From the NCBI RefSeq assembly GCF_902729425.1, contig NZ_CACVCH010000024.1, forward strand, positions 1 to 64,000: a DNA stretch of 64,000 nt, in the 5' to 3' direction. Source of the DNA: Magnetospirillum sp. SS-4. GTDB taxonomy: Bacteria; Pseudomonadota; Alphaproteobacteria; Rhodospirillales; Magnetospirillaceae. The notes under the pieces were generated by a model. The model searched no databases. It was not told where the DNA came from and saw nothing but the letters and a program-made list of their open reading frames with translations. A program made the translations under genes and the position numbers. Position 1 is the first letter of the stretch. Each line of letters opens with the position of its first letter. Positions 8,669-17,490 of the stretch are shown here, one piece after another.

Positions 8669-9466
8669 ATGCTCGACCTCAACCATGGCTCCGGCTGCCA
8701 GTACCAGAAGCCCGACCACGACCCCGGCATCACCATGGCGGTCAACGCCGCCATCGATGCCGCCCTGGTCGTGCGCAACCGCTCTCAGGTGGCCCGCCAG
8801 TATGTCAGCACCTCGGGCATTGGCCGCGAATGCCTGCGCCAGATCCAGTACGACTATCTCGCCGTGCCCAAGGATGAAGGCCGGGATTTTGAACCCAAGA
8901 CGCTCCGTATCTTCGAGGCCGGTCATCGGGGCGAGGACGTGGTAGCGGCTTGGCTGCGGGCCGCCGGGTTCGATCTGCGCACCGAGCGTCGCGACGGGCG
9001 GCAGTTTGGGTTCTCGGTGCTGAACGGTCGCTTCAAGGGCCATATCGACGGCTGCCTGGTCGGCGGGCCGGTGGCTATGGCCTATCCCGCCCTGTGGGAG
9101 AACAAGGCGCTGGGCGTATCGTCCTGGAAAGACGTGGTGAAACGCGGCGTGGTGCTGTCCAAGCCGGTCTATGCCGCCCAGCTTGCCCTCTATCAGGCCT
9201 ATATGGATCTGCCGGCCCCGGCGCTGTTCACCGCGCTCAACCGGGATACCTGGGAAATCCACTGCGAACTGGTACCGTTTGACGCCGCCCTGGCCCAGAC
9301 CATGAGCGACCGTGCCCTCCAGGTGGTCCAGGCCAGCGACGCCCAGGAGATGCTGCCCCGCGCGAGTGCCGAACGGACCTCGGTGGTTTGCCGCGGCGGC
9401 AAGACGGCCGGCGGCTGGCACGGGGCCTGTTCCTGGCAGGACCGTTGCTGGGGGACGTGCCGATGA
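8669..9466 (+). CDS. PD-(D/E)XK exonuclease (Cas4/AddB-like C-terminal Cys cluster)
   Basis: The 265-residue protein has the nuclease pattern GHIDG (Asp127) followed by WENKAL (Glu144, Lys146), the D...E-X-K core of the PD-(D/E)XK fold, with RGEDVVAAWLRAAG upstream and a QLALYQAYMDL helix downstream, as in phage YqaJ/Cas4-type exonucleases. The C-terminus carries four closely spaced Cys (VVCRGG, GACSW, DRCWGTC), reminiscent of the iron-sulfur cluster clasp in Cas4 and AddB nucleases. It would process double-strand ends to provide substrate for the Sak4-like annealing protein encoded upstream. Its stop overlaps the next start by four bases. Confidence 0.8.
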   Translation: MLDLNHGSGCQYQKPDHDPGITMAVNAAIDAALVVRNRSQVARQYVSTSGIGRECLRQIQYDYLAVPKDEGRDFEPKTLRIFEAGHRGEDVVAAWLRAAGFDLRTERRDGRQFGFSVLNGRFKGHIDGCLVGGPVAMAYPALWENKALGVSSWKDVVKRGVVLSKPVYAAQLALYQAYMDLPAPALFTALNRDTWEIHCELVPFDAALAQTMSDRALQVVQASDAQEMLPRASAERTSVVCRGGKTAGGWHGACSWQDRCWGTCR

Positions 9467-10059
9467 CCGGTAAACGCCGCGGCCTCAGCTACGACGTTCT
9501 TCAGGTTCGCGACATCACCGGCCCACGCACCATTGCCCGCCTGTGGTGCGCCCAATGCGGCGACACGCTGGATATCACCTTGAACAGTGCCCATCACGCC
9601 GATGGTGTCGAGCGCATGGCGCGGGCCAAGGGATGGGACTGTGACAAGAACCGTCCGCGCCGCACCATCTGCCCCGACTGCAAGGCCCGTCCGAGCCCGC
9701 CGATCAAACCGGCTGCGCCGAACCCCATCAAACCCACCATCAGGAAGGAAATGCTGATGACGACGCCCGCCCTCCGCCCCGCCACCCCCGACGAGCGCAT
9801 GCGCATCCGCCACAAGCTGGATGGGGTGTTCGACGATGCCAAGGGCATGTACCTGGATAGCTTCAGCGACCAGCGAGTTGCTGAAGAACTGAAGCTGCCT
9901 CGCAAGATGATCGAGCAGATCCGCGAAGCAGCCTATGGACCCATCCGCACCGATCCCGAAATCGAGCAACTGCGCACCGACATCGCCTCCCTGGTCTCCC
10001 AGGCCAGCACGCTGGCCAACCGACTGGCCGATGTCGAAAAACGCTATCTGGCCCGGTGA
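9463..10059 (+). CDS. Hypothetical two-domain phage protein with Cys pairs
   Basis: The 198-residue protein begins MTGKRRGLSYDVLQVRD. Residues about 20-80 hold LWCAQCGDTLD and later TICPDCKA, two CXXC pairs that could bind zinc, and after a Pro/Lys-rich linker a second domain (PDERMRIRHKLDGVFDDAKGMY) contains DQRVAEELKLPRKMIEQIREAAYG, a helix-turn-helix-like segment, then a coiled-coil C-terminus (LRTDIASLVSQASTLANRL). This suggests a DNA-binding regulator or replication accessory protein. Start ATG 9463 overlaps the exonuclease stop; its own stop overlaps the helicase start (GTGA). Confidence 0.7.
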   Translation: MTGKRRGLSYDVLQVRDITGPRTIARLWCAQCGDTLDITLNSAHHADGVERMARAKGWDCDKNRPRRTICPDCKARPSPPIKPAAPNPIKPTIRKEMLMTTPALRPATPDERMRIRHKLDGVFDDAKGMYLDSFSDQRVAEELKLPRKMIEQIREAAYGPIRTDPEIEQLRTDIASLVSQASTLANRLADVEKRYLAR

Positions 10060-11369
10060 CGATGATGGGCGACATCACTCCGTCGGACATTCAGGCCCAG
10101 GCCATCTCCGCCATCCGCCAGTGGTTCCAGAACCGCACGGACGAGCAGCAGGTGTTCCGACTGTTTGGCTTTGCCGGAACGGGAAAATCAACCGTGCTGA
10201 AATTCGCCCTCGACGATCTGGGCCTCAGCCCCCATGCCGAGGATCGTCCCGGTGTGGTCACCGCCACCTTCACCGGCAAGGCCGCTCTGGTGCTGCGGCG
10301 CAAGGGAACTCCGGCGCGGACCATCCACAGCCTGATCTACAGCGTCATCGAGGCGACAGAAGAAGAGGTCGAAGAAGCCCAGAAGCGCATCGCCGAGGCC
10401 GAGATCAAGGCCCGCACTCTTGGCGGGTTCGATCGCACCACCGCGGAAGCGGCCATCGAAGCCATGCGACAAGCGGTGCGCGAAATGAAGAAGCCACGAT
10501 TCTCCCTCAACCCCGCCAGCGCGGCCGCCGAGGCCAAACTGATCGTGTTGGACGAGGTGTCCATGGTCGGCGAGGACATGGCGACCGACCTGATGAGCTT
10601 CGGCCGCCCCATCCTGGTGCTGGGCGATCCCGGCCAGTTGCCGCCGATCAAGGGCGAAGGTGCCTTCACCAAGGACGCCCCAGACGTCATGCTGACCGAG
10701 ATTCACCGCCAAGCAGCCGAAAGCGCCATTATCCGGCTGGCAACGATGGCGCGTGAAGGCCGTCCCATCGGCTTCGGCCAGTACGACGACCATGCCTGGA
10801 AAATGCCCATGGCCGACGTCACCCCGCCGCAGGCATTGCGCGGCGGTCAGGTCATCTGCGGCCGTAACGCCACCCGGTTCCAGCTCAACAATGCTCTGCG
10901 CAGGGCCGCCGGCTTTGGCGGATCGTACCTGCCCACCGGCCCCAACGAGAAAATCATCTGCCTCAAGAACCAAAACGACCTTGGTCTGATCAACGGCATG
11001 TTCGTATCGCTCTCCGACATCGTCGACGAGGGCAGCCTGTATTTCTCGGCTGTCGGCATCGACGAGGACGGCAAGCCGGTCGGGCATCCGGGGACCAATG
11101 GCAAGCCGGGCCGTCTCCTTATCTATAAGGGCCACTTCGAGGACCATGTCGCTCTCGATTCCCATCGCCACGACCGCGACTGGAAGAATAAACGCCTGCT
11201 GACCGAGGCCACCTTCGGCTGGGCCATCACCTGTCACAAGGCCCAGGGCTCCAGTTGGGAGAACGTCGTCGTCTGGGACGACGGTCTGGGCCGCACCGAG
11301 CAGGACCGTCGTCGCTGGCTGTACACCGCCATTACTCGTGCCGAAAGGGGGCTGGTGATACTCGCATGA
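10056..11369 (+). CDS. Dda/RecD-like phage DNA helicase
   Basis: The 437-residue SF1 helicase has Walker A GFAGTGKST at residues 38-46, an IVLDEVSMVGEDM Walker B, LGDPGQLPPI (motif III) and a C-terminal TCHKAQGSSWENVVV with LYTAITRAERGL, the UvrD_C_2-type end. The set and length match phage Dda-like and viral RecD-like helicases that act at replication forks. An acidic/basic helical insertion (about residues 100-145) separates motifs I and II. It starts with GTG 10056 overlapping the previous stop, or possibly ATG 10062. Its stop overlaps the primase-helicase start (ATGA). Confidence 0.85.
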   Translation: MTMMGDITPSDIQAQAISAIRQWFQNRTDEQQVFRLFGFAGTGKSTVLKFALDDLGLSPHAEDRPGVVTATFTGKAALVLRRKGTPARTIHSLIYSVIEATEEEVEEAQKRIAEAEIKARTLGGFDRTTAEAAIEAMRQAVREMKKPRFSLNPASAAAEAKLIVLDEVSMVGEDMATDLMSFGRPILVLGDPGQLPPIKGEGAFTKDAPDVMLTEIHRQAAESAIIRLATMAREGRPIGFGQYDDHAWKMPMADVTPPQALRGGQVICGRNATRFQLNNALRRAAGFGGSYLPTGPNEKIICLKNQNDLGLINGMFVSLSDIVDEGSLYFSAVGIDEDGKPVGHPGTNGKPGRLLIYKGHFEDHVALDSHRHDRDWKNKRLLTEATFGWAITCHKAQGSSWENVVVWDDGLGRTEQDRRRWLYTAITRAERGLVILA

Positions 11370-13882
11370 TCGACCTCAACGACGTCTGGCAACCGCCTGC
11401 CCGTTTTGACCTGCCCGAAATTCGTGGTCGCCTGGCCGCCACGGCACCGGACTGGCTGCCCGGCCTGTTTCCCCAAGGTCGGCTGTCCCCGGATCGCCGG
11501 ACGCTGCGCTGCGCCGATTTGTCGGGGCGTTCGCCGCGCAAGGATGGCTCGTGCATTATCCATCTTGGTGGCCACCATGCAGGTTGGGGCTTCGACCATG
11601 CCACCGGCGAGAGCGCTGGGCCCATCGACCTGATCCACCACGCCACCGGTCTCGCCGACCGCGATCTGTTCGAGGAAGCCGCCCGGCTGGCGCGGATGGA
11701 TCTGCCCGCCCCGCAGCGAGCCGTGACGCCCAAGCCGACGCATGACCTGGAAATCGCCCGCATCCTCGGCGGTGTCCAACCGCTGGTCGGCACCATCGGC
11801 GAGACCTATCTCCGCCACCGTGGTGTCGGCGATCCGCGGTCGCCCGACCTGCTGTACCACGACGACCTTCCCGACTTCGATGGACGGCGCGGCTGGCCGG
11901 GGCTGGTGGGGATCGTCCGTGACGGTGCCGGCAACCCAGTCGGCGGCATCCACCGCACCTTCCTGCTCGACGACGGCAGCGGCAAGGCGCCACCGGGCAA
12001 GAAGATGTTGGGGGCAATCGACAGCGGCAGCGTGCGCCTCGCCCCCATACCCGCCGATGGCCACCTCGGAATCGCCGAGGGCATCGAAACCGCCCTGTCG
12101 GCCTGGGCCATCTTCGGCATCCCCACCTGGGCGGCGCTGTCGGCGGGAGGTATGCGTCAGTGGCAGTGGCCCGAGGGTCTCCGCCGCGTCACCATTTTTG
12201 CCGATGCCGGCGACGCCGGTCAGCAGGCCGCCACCACCCTGGCCGACCGCCTCAATCTGGCCGATATCCCGTCCACCATCGTCTCGCCCCTGCACGGGGA
12301 CGATTTCAACGACGACCTCGGGAAGTGCGCGGTCGCCGCACATTATAATAGGCTGCCATCCGCCGAGGAACCGCCGTCCCCTTCCAGCTTCGACGATCTG
12401 CGGGCTGCCGCGCTGAAACTGACTTTTCCGCCAGACATGGACGAGTTCAGCCGGTTGTTGGGGAATCTCGCCCGCGCCAAACTTGAACCCGCCCATGAAC
12501 GCGAGGTGCTGGTCGCCATCAAGGCGACGGCCCGTATCCCGATCGCCACCACAGAGAAGCATCTTGCGACACTGCGCAGTGAATTGCGCCGCAGCGACAG
12601 CACGCAGTCCGCCCGCCCGGCCTGGTTCGCTCAGATCCGCACCAGCCCCGACGGCACGCCCGAGCGCAACGAGGCCAACGTCATCACCGCCCTGTCGAAT
12701 GACGAAGCCTTCGCCGGGGCACTGATCTTCGACGAATTCCGCCAAGAGATCGTCGTCAACCGACCGCTGCCCTGGGACGATCCACACAAGGCCACCATTC
12801 CCCGTCCGTGGTGCGAGGCCGACGACATCCGTTGCGCCGAATGGCTCCAGCGCCGCGACATCAACGTTTCCTCGCAGGTGGTGGCCCGCACCATTGGCGC
12901 CATCGCCCGCGATATCCGCATCCATCCAGTGCGGGAATACCTCTCCAACCTGAAATGGGATGGCGTGCCCCGTCTGGAAGCCTGGGCCATCACCTATCTC
13001 GGGGCCGCCGACACCCGTCTGTCCCGTGCTTTCGGCTCGCTGTGGGTGCTGTCGGCGGTGGCCCGCGTCATGGACCCTGGGGCCAAGGCCGATCAGGTGT
13101 TGATCCTCGAAGGTCCGCAGGGTGCCAAGAAATCGACGGCGCTGAGGACCCTGGCCGGAGCGGACTGGTTCACCGACGAGCTGGCCGAGATCGGCAGCAA
13201 AGATGCCGCCCAGCAAACGCGCGGCGTGTGGATCATCGAGATCGCAGAACTCGACGCCATCGGCCGCGCCGAAACCTCCAGGATCAAATCCTTCCTGTCC
13301 CGGTCGGTCGACCGATACCGGCCCCCCTATGAACGCTACGTCATCGACGTGCCGCGCCAGTGCGTATTCGCGGGCACCGTCAATCCCGACACCTACCTGC
13401 GTGACGAAACCGGCAACCGCCGATTCTGGCCCGTCCGCTGCGGCAAGATCGACATCGCCGCGCTCCGCCGCGACCGCGACCAGCTTTGGGCCGAAGCCAT
13501 GGTCTGGTACGCCAACGGTGTCGAATGGTGGATCGAGGACGAAGAAACCAAGCGCATGGCCGAAGACGCACAGGAAGAACGGTACCAGGGCGACGCCTGG
13601 GATGGCCTGATTGATCGCTGGCTGGTCTACGATAAGGAGCGGGTCAACCATGGCTATGGCGCCTACGACGATTGGCGCGACGTCGAGGTTGCCCGATCCG
13701 AACCGCTGACAGACCTGTCCATCGGCGAGGTTTTGCAGAATGCCATCGGCATCGAGCCGGCCAAATGGACGAAGAGCGACCAAATGCGCGTCGGTGCGTA
13801 TCTCAAGACCCGTGGCTGGGAGCGATACCGGAATGGAACCAACCGGCGAGAGTGGAGATACCGCAAGGTGGAGCGGGCATAA
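11366..13882 (+). CDS. Toprim-VapE primase-helicase fusion
   Basis: This 838-residue protein combines an N-terminal primase part and a C-terminal VapE-type ATPase. The Toprim region has IAEGIETALSAWAIFG (catalytic Glu238) and IFADAGDAGQQAA (the D-X-D pair). The VapE domain has Walker A GPQGAKKST starting at residue 583, then TRGVWIIEIAEL and CVFAGTVNPDTYLRDETGNRRFWPV, characteristic of virulence-associated protein E family ATPases related to superfamily 3 helicases. It should prime and unwind DNA for phage replication. It is the last gene of the early operon and lies about 1.8 kb upstream of the candidate origin at 15.7-16.0 kb. Confidence 0.9.
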   Translation: MIDLNDVWQPPARFDLPEIRGRLAATAPDWLPGLFPQGRLSPDRRTLRCADLSGRSPRKDGSCIIHLGGHHAGWGFDHATGESAGPIDLIHHATGLADRDLFEEAARLARMDLPAPQRAVTPKPTHDLEIARILGGVQPLVGTIGETYLRHRGVGDPRSPDLLYHDDLPDFDGRRGWPGLVGIVRDGAGNPVGGIHRTFLLDDGSGKAPPGKKMLGAIDSGSVRLAPIPADGHLGIAEGIETALSAWAIFGIPTWAALSAGGMRQWQWPEGLRRVTIFADAGDAGQQAATTLADRLNLADIPSTIVSPLHGDDFNDDLGKCAVAAHYNRLPSAEEPPSPSSFDDLRAAALKLTFPPDMDEFSRLLGNLARAKLEPAHEREVLVAIKATARIPIATTEKHLATLRSELRRSDSTQSARPAWFAQIRTSPDGTPERNEANVITALSNDEAFAGALIFDEFRQEIVVNRPLPWDDPHKATIPRPWCEADDIRCAEWLQRRDINVSSQVVARTIGAIARDIRIHPVREYLSNLKWDGVPRLEAWAITYLGAADTRLSRAFGSLWVLSAVARVMDPGAKADQVLILEGPQGAKKSTALRTLAGADWFTDELAEIGSKDAAQQTRGVWIIEIAELDAIGRAETSRIKSFLSRSVDRYRPPYERYVIDVPRQCVFAGTVNPDTYLRDETGNRRFWPVRCGKIDIAALRRDRDQLWAEAMVWYANGVEWWIEDEETKRMAEDAQEERYQGDAWDGLIDRWLVYDKERVNHGYGAYDDWRDVEVARSEPLTDLSIGEVLQNAIGIEPAKWTKSDQMRVGAYLKTRGWERYRNGTNRREWRYRKVERA

Positions 13883-13933
13883 ACGGCCAGCCCTGTTATC
13901 GGCCAACTTGAATGATCAAGCCAGGCAGGCTAT

Positions 13934-13948
13934 GTTCCTGTCATGTTC
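13934..13948 (+). promoter_or_regulatory. LexA (SOS) box, alphaproteobacterial GTTC-N7-GTTC type
   Basis: The sequence GTTC, seven bases, GTTC occupies these positions and overlaps the umuD start codon at 13943. GTTCN7GTTC is the direct-repeat LexA operator established for several alphaproteobacteria. Its placement in front of umuDC, classic SOS genes, makes chance occurrence unlikely. Overlap with the start codon would block both transcription and initiation. Confidence 0.75.
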
Positions 13949-14413
13949 GCATCCAGCCCAGATATGCCGCTGCCTCCCGGCACCTGTCAGGCCTCGAGTC
14001 GTGGCTTCGCGCCATCCGAGGCCACGGCACCGATCTATTCCGCCCTGGTGGCTGCGGGCTTCCCGTCACCGGCCGATGACCACCTTGAGGGCAAACTCGA
14101 TCTTCATGAGTTGATGGTCAAGCGCCCTGCGGCAACCTTCTTTTGTAAGGCCGATGGCGACAGCATGACCGGCGCGGGCATCCAGAGCGGCGACCTGCTC
14201 GTGGTCGATCGGTCGGTCCAACCCCACGATGGCGATATCGTCGTGGCGACACTGGATGGCGGTCTGACTGTGAAATCCTTACGGAAGACCGAGGATGGCT
14301 GGGAGTTGGCGTCGGCCAACCCCGATTACCCGAGCTTCCCCGTTGACCCGGATGACGGCGTCCAGATATGGGGCGTCGTCACCTTCGCTGTGTCTGCGTT
14401 GACTAAGCGGTGA
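13943..14413 (+). CDS. umuD: UmuD-like S24 autopeptidase, DNA polymerase V subunit
   Basis: The 156-residue protein is close to UmuD in length. The predicted self-cleavage site is Ala38-Gly39 in LVAAGFPSPADD, matching the CG/AG-FPSPA site of UmuD. The catalytic pair is Ser74 in KADGDSMTGAG and Lys111 in GLTVKSL. After RecA-stimulated cleavage, UmuD' associates with UmuC to form translesion polymerase V. It is six bases upstream of umuC and preceded by a LexA box, so it is SOS-inducible. In a prophage, such an operon may raise mutagenesis or aid replication through damaged template during induction. Confidence 0.93.
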   Translation: MFASSPDMPLPPGTCQASSRGFAPSEATAPIYSALVAAGFPSPADDHLEGKLDLHELMVKRPAATFFCKADGDSMTGAGIQSGDLLVVDRSVQPHDGDIVVATLDGGLTVKSLRKTEDGWELASANPDYPSFPVDPDDGVQIWGVVTFAVSALTKR

Positions 14414-14419
14414 TCGGCC

Positions 14420-15697
14420 ATGGCGGTTTACGCCCTGGTGGATTGCAACAATTTCTACGTCTCATGCGAGCGGGTGTTCAACCCGACCCTTGAGGGCAAG
14501 CCGGTCATCGTTTTGTCCAACAACGACGGTTGTGCAGTTGCCCGGTCGGCCGAGGCGAAGGCCATCGGCGTGCCCATGGGAGAGCCGGCTTTCAAGTTGC
14601 GCCACTTGGTCGAGAGCCACGGCTTGGTGATGCTGTCCTCCAACTATGCGCTCTACGGCGACATGTCCGAGCGAGTCATGTCGGTTCTGGCGACATTCGC
14701 CCCCGGCGCCGAGGTCTATTCCATCGACGAATGCTTCCTCGATCTCGCGGGCATGCCGGTGGACGATTTGACAGCGTGGTGTCAGCAGATCCGCGCCACC
14801 GTGCGACGCTGGACCGGTATTCCGGTGTCGGTCGGTATCGGCACCACCAAGACCATCGCCAAACTCGCCAACCGGCTGGCCAAGAAGTCGCCCAAGACGA
14901 ATGGCGCTCTCGATCTGGTCAGCCATCCCGAATGGGTGGCGGCTGCACTGAAGCGAACACCGGTAGGCGATGTCTGGGGAATCGGGCGCCAGTATGCCGG
15001 CCATTGTGGGGTCAAAGGAATCCGTACCGCCTTCGATCTCATCCAGGCCGAAGATGGCTGGATCCGAAAGACCATGGGTGCGGTTGGGCTGCGGACCACG
15101 ATGGAGCTTCGTGGAACGGCAGTCCACACTCTGGACACCATGCCATCGGACAAACACACGACCTGCTGCTCTCGGTCTTTTGGCGAAACCGTGTCCGAAC
15201 TCGGTCACGTCAGAGATGCCGTCACGCTCTTTGCCAGCAGAGCGGCTGAAAAAATCAGGGCCGAGGGCTTGGTGGCCGGCGCGCTTCAGGTCTTCGCCTA
15301 CACAGACCGATTCCGACCCGATCAACCGCAGTTCTCGCTGACCTCCATGGCCCGGTTTTCGCCGCCGACATCGTCCACGCCACACATTATCCGAACCGCT
15401 CTGCGGGGGATGGAATCGGCATGGCGGGATGGATACGAGTACAAGAAGGCCGGGGTCATTCTGCTGGATCTTGTCCGACCCGAAGATGTTCCGCGCGATC
15501 TGTTCTCGCCACCGCCAGAAGCCGGGGTGAAGCCGAGGGCGCTGATGGTAGCGGTGGACGGCATCAACAATCGGCTCGGTAGCGGTTCGGTCGGGTACGG
15601 CCTTGCACCGAAGGATGCGCCGTGGCGGATGCATTGCGGAAATCGAACGCCGAGCTACACCACCAAGTGGGACGACCTCCCGGTGGCGAAGGCGTGA
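14420..15697 (+). CDS. umuC: UmuC-like Y-family DNA polymerase (Pol V catalytic subunit)
   Basis: The 425-residue product is a full-length UmuC. It has [16 protein letters not shown] (first catalytic Asp), [11 protein letters not shown] (the DE catalytic pair), [18 protein letters not shown] in the palm/fingers, [10 protein letters not shown] of the helix-hairpin-helix thumb region and the little-finger domain toward the end, with the typical C-terminal DUF4113-like part ending [14 protein letters not shown]. It performs translesion synthesis together with cleaved UmuD. It shares the SOS-regulated transcript with umuD. Confidence 0.94.
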   Translation: MAVYALVDCNNFYVSCERVFNPTLEGKPVIVLSNNDGCAVARSAEAKAIGVPMGEPAFKLRHLVESHGLVMLSSNYALYGDMSERVMSVLATFAPGAEVYSIDECFLDLAGMPVDDLTAWCQQIRATVRRWTGIPVSVGIGTTKTIAKLANRLAKKSPKTNGALDLVSHPEWVAAALKRTPVGDVWGIGRQYAGHCGVKGIRTAFDLIQAEDGWIRKTMGAVGLRTTMELRGTAVHTLDTMPSDKHTTCCSRSFGETVSELGHVRDAVTLFASRAAEKIRAEGLVAGALQVFAYTDRFRPDQPQFSLTSMARFSPPTSSTPHIIRTALRGMESAWRDGYEYKKAGVILLDLVRPEDVPRDLFSPPPEAGVKPRALMVAVDGINNRLGSGSVGYGLAPKDAPWRMHCGNRTPSYTTKWDDLPVAKA

Positions 15698-15724
15698 TGG
15701 ATGATCTTCAGAACGGGAGTGTCC

Positions 15725-16046
15725 GTCCTACCTCGTCCCACCTCTGTTTGAAGGTAGGACGCCTGAAAGCCGCAGAAACGCTGGCTTCGTCCTACCGTCC
15801 TACCTGTCCTACCTTTTTCAAAATCTTTATGGAGGAAAGGAAAAATTTACCATATTAGTTGTGCAATAATCCTCAGCAATACAATCATTGTGTTGTAAAT
15901 TTTATTTTCCCTGGAGAGGTTTTCAGAAAAAGGTAGGGAGGCAGGACGCGCCCACTCTTAAAAGGTATATTCATCAATCATTCCAATTAGATACGCTCCG
16001 TCCTACCTCATTTCATAGGCAGGACGGGGTATGCAGGAGGTGGGAC
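15725..16046. repeat. Iteron-like GTCCTACC array around an AT-rich tract (candidate phage origin)
   Basis: The 480-base gap between umuC and the resolvase holds no convincing gene. It contains the octamer GTCCTACC on the + strand at 15725, 15789, 15797, 15806 and 16000, a variant GTCCCACC at 15735, the reverse-oriented GGTAGGAC at 15753, and near matches at 15932 (GGTAGGGA), 15940 and 16018 (GGCAGGAC) and 16039 (GGTGGGAC). Three copies at 15789-15813 are nearly back to back. Between the left and right clusters, about 15815-15925 is strongly AT-rich in an otherwise GC-rich region and includes the palindrome ACAATCATTGT at 15881-15891. Iterons next to an AT-rich unwinding element are the layout of theta-type origins; position after primase-helicase genes fits. 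Confidence 0.55.
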
Positions 16047-16177
16047 GGGCAAGGCCCCTCGATGCCATTCGACGCGCCTACCCATTTCGCCACGAATTTC
16101 CTTGCCGCCGATTCCTCCCTTCCATAGACTCCCCCTCGACCAAAGCCGAAGGCCCACTGTTCTTGTGAGCCTTCACC

Positions 16178-16645
16178 ATGACCACCATCCTCGCCCTTGA
16201 TCTGGGCACGACCGCCGGCTGGGCCATGCGCCTTGCCGACGGTGTCATTGTCTCCGGCACCATGGAGTTCCGCCCCGGCCGATTCGAGGGGGGCGGAATG
16301 AGATTCCTGCGCTTCCGATCCTGGCTGGACCACCTCGAAGCCGGTGCCAAGGGCATCGGCACGGTCTACGTCGAAGAAGTACGCCGCCACGCCGGCACCG
16401 ACGCCGCACACATTTATGGCGGCTTCCTGGCCCATCTCACCGCTTGGTGCGAACTCAAGCACATCCCCTATCAGGGCGTTCCGGTCGGCACCATCAAGCG
16501 CCACGCCACCGGAAAGGGCAATGCAGGTAAGGACATGGTGATCGCCGCCATGCGATCCCGTGGCTTCAATCCCGAGGACGACAACGAGGCCGACGCCCTC
16601 GCCATCCTGACCTGGGCCATCGACACCCAGGGAGGTGTCCGATGA
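16178..16645 (+). CDS. RuvC-like Holliday junction resolvase
   Basis: The 155-residue protein has the RNase H-fold pattern of RuvC: ILALDLGTTAGWA with Asp8, VYVEEVRRH with Glu66/Glu67, and DDNEADALAILTW with the C-terminal acidic residues. GKGNAGKDMVIAAMRSRGF is the helical region commonly seen in phage RuvC homologues. It would resolve branched recombination and replication intermediates before packaging. It starts the rightward middle operon after the candidate origin and overlaps the next gene by four bases. Confidence 0.9.
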   Translation: MTTILALDLGTTAGWAMRLADGVIVSGTMEFRPGRFEGGGMRFLRFRSWLDHLEAGAKGIGTVYVEEVRRHAGTDAAHIYGGFLAHLTAWCELKHIPYQGVPVGTIKRHATGKGNAGKDMVIAAMRSRGFNPEDDNEADALAILTWAIDTQGGVR

Positions 16646-16833
16646 ACTGGCACCCTCCCGGTTACGGTGGCACCCGCCGCGATCCTGAGCAGGTCAAGCG
16701 GGACGGCTGGCAAGAGCGTGGCGTCCTGGTCATTGCCGAAGACGACCAGCGCCTGACCTGGCCCGAGCGTGAACTGATCCGCCAGTTGGGTGCCAAGCTG
16801 TATGGCCCGCGCCCGGAGGTGTCCTATGGCTGA
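16642..16833 (+). CDS. Hypothetical small phage protein
   Basis: This 63-residue protein begins MNWHPPGYGGTRRDPEQVKRDGW and continues ERGVLVIAEDDQRLTWPERELIRQLG. It is soluble, with an N-terminal Gly/Pro/Arg-rich part and a C-terminal helix. The ATG overlaps the resolvase stop and its stop overlaps the next gene's start region, so it is translationally coupled on both sides. Similar short proteins accompany resolvase and DUF6362 genes in related prophages (recollection of context, not a search). Function unknown. Confidence 0.7.
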   Translation: MNWHPPGYGGTRRDPEQVKRDGWQERGVLVIAEDDQRLTWPERELIRQLGAKLYGPRPEVSYG

Positions 16834-17314
16834 GATCCATTGGACGCCTTCCCTGGTCGAAGACCGCCTTGCCGAAGCCGCCGACACCCTGCGCCGCCTG
16901 CCTGAAACCAGAATTCAGGGGCATGCCAGCATTTGGCCGCCGTATGTGCAGGAATGCTTGGAATCCACCGAGGTGAAGTTGCGTCGTCCGCCACCCTCCG
17001 CCGCCGCCATCACCCGCATGGACGAAGCCTTGCCCTGGTTGCGCCACCTCGATCCCACCGACGCCAAGATCATCTGGCTGCGGGCCACCAACGCCCCATG
17101 GAAGGTGATCTGCTGGAAGGTCGGCATGACGCGGGCGACTGCTCACCGGCACTGGCTGTTCGCGCTCTGCGTCATCGCCTGGAAGCTGAACGGCAAGCGC
17201 ATCCCCAGGCACATCTCCAAGGTCGATCTGATCGCCCGCACCAAGGCGGCGGAGGAAAGCGAAAAGTGTATCGATACATCGCAGGGCGCGACAGTGATGG
17301 CGAGTTTGGGGTAA
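16826..17314 (+). CDS. DUF6362 family protein (helix-turn-helix type)
   Basis: The 162-residue product begins MAEIHWTPSLVEDRLAEAADTLRRLP, which is the DUF6362 opening. The middle has RMDEALPWLRHLDPTDAKIIWLRA, followed by APWKVICWKVGMTRATAHRHWLFAL, which reads like a sigma-70-region-4-type helix-turn-helix. A DNA-binding regulatory role, for example late-gene activation, is plausible since it lies upstream of the packaging genes, but this is inference. ATG 16826 overlaps the previous stop. Confidence 0.8.
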   Translation: MAEIHWTPSLVEDRLAEAADTLRRLPETRIQGHASIWPPYVQECLESTEVKLRRPPPSAAAITRMDEALPWLRHLDPTDAKIIWLRATNAPWKVICWKVGMTRATAHRHWLFALCVIAWKLNGKRIPRHISKVDLIARTKAAEESEKCIDTSQGATVMASLG

Positions 17315-17337
17315 ATGTAATTCCAGGCTCGCGGAAC

Positions 17338-17373
17338 GGGCGGCGAAGACGATCATCAAATGATCCGCCGCCC
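17338..17373 (+). terminator. Nested hairpin after DUF6362 gene
   Basis: GGGCGGCG (17338-17345) pairs with CGCCGCCC (17366-17373), and inside it GATCAT (17351-17356) pairs with ATGATC (17360-17365) around a CAA loop, leaving an AAGAC bulge on one side. It lies 23 bases after the DUF6362 stop. No T-run follows, so it may be a rho-independent terminator of weak type, an RNA processing site or simply an RNA structure. Confidence 0.35.
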
Positions 17374-17490
17374 GGAGCGGGCGTAAGAATAGAACACCGT
17401 ACCGTGGAGAATTGGTTCCTCCCCGGCACCTTCCCCTATGCGGGGGGCATCAGCGCCGAACTTCGCTAGCGACAGCCGAAAAATCTAGGC

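Noticed and set aside
11234-13906. An 890-codon leftward open frame opposite the primase-helicase
   Set aside because: High-GC antisense frame; the rightward strand encodes clear Toprim and VapE motifs and the leftward product is His/Gly/Arg-biased without motifs.
15725-16046. Short repeats considered as a CRISPR array
   Set aside because: Repeats are only eight bases, occur in both orientations and have irregular spacing, unlike CRISPR repeats; no cas genes nearby.
15888-16127. A 79-codon rightward frame in the repeat region
   Set aside because: It runs through the repeat array and AT-rich tract, has no ribosome site and no recognisable features.
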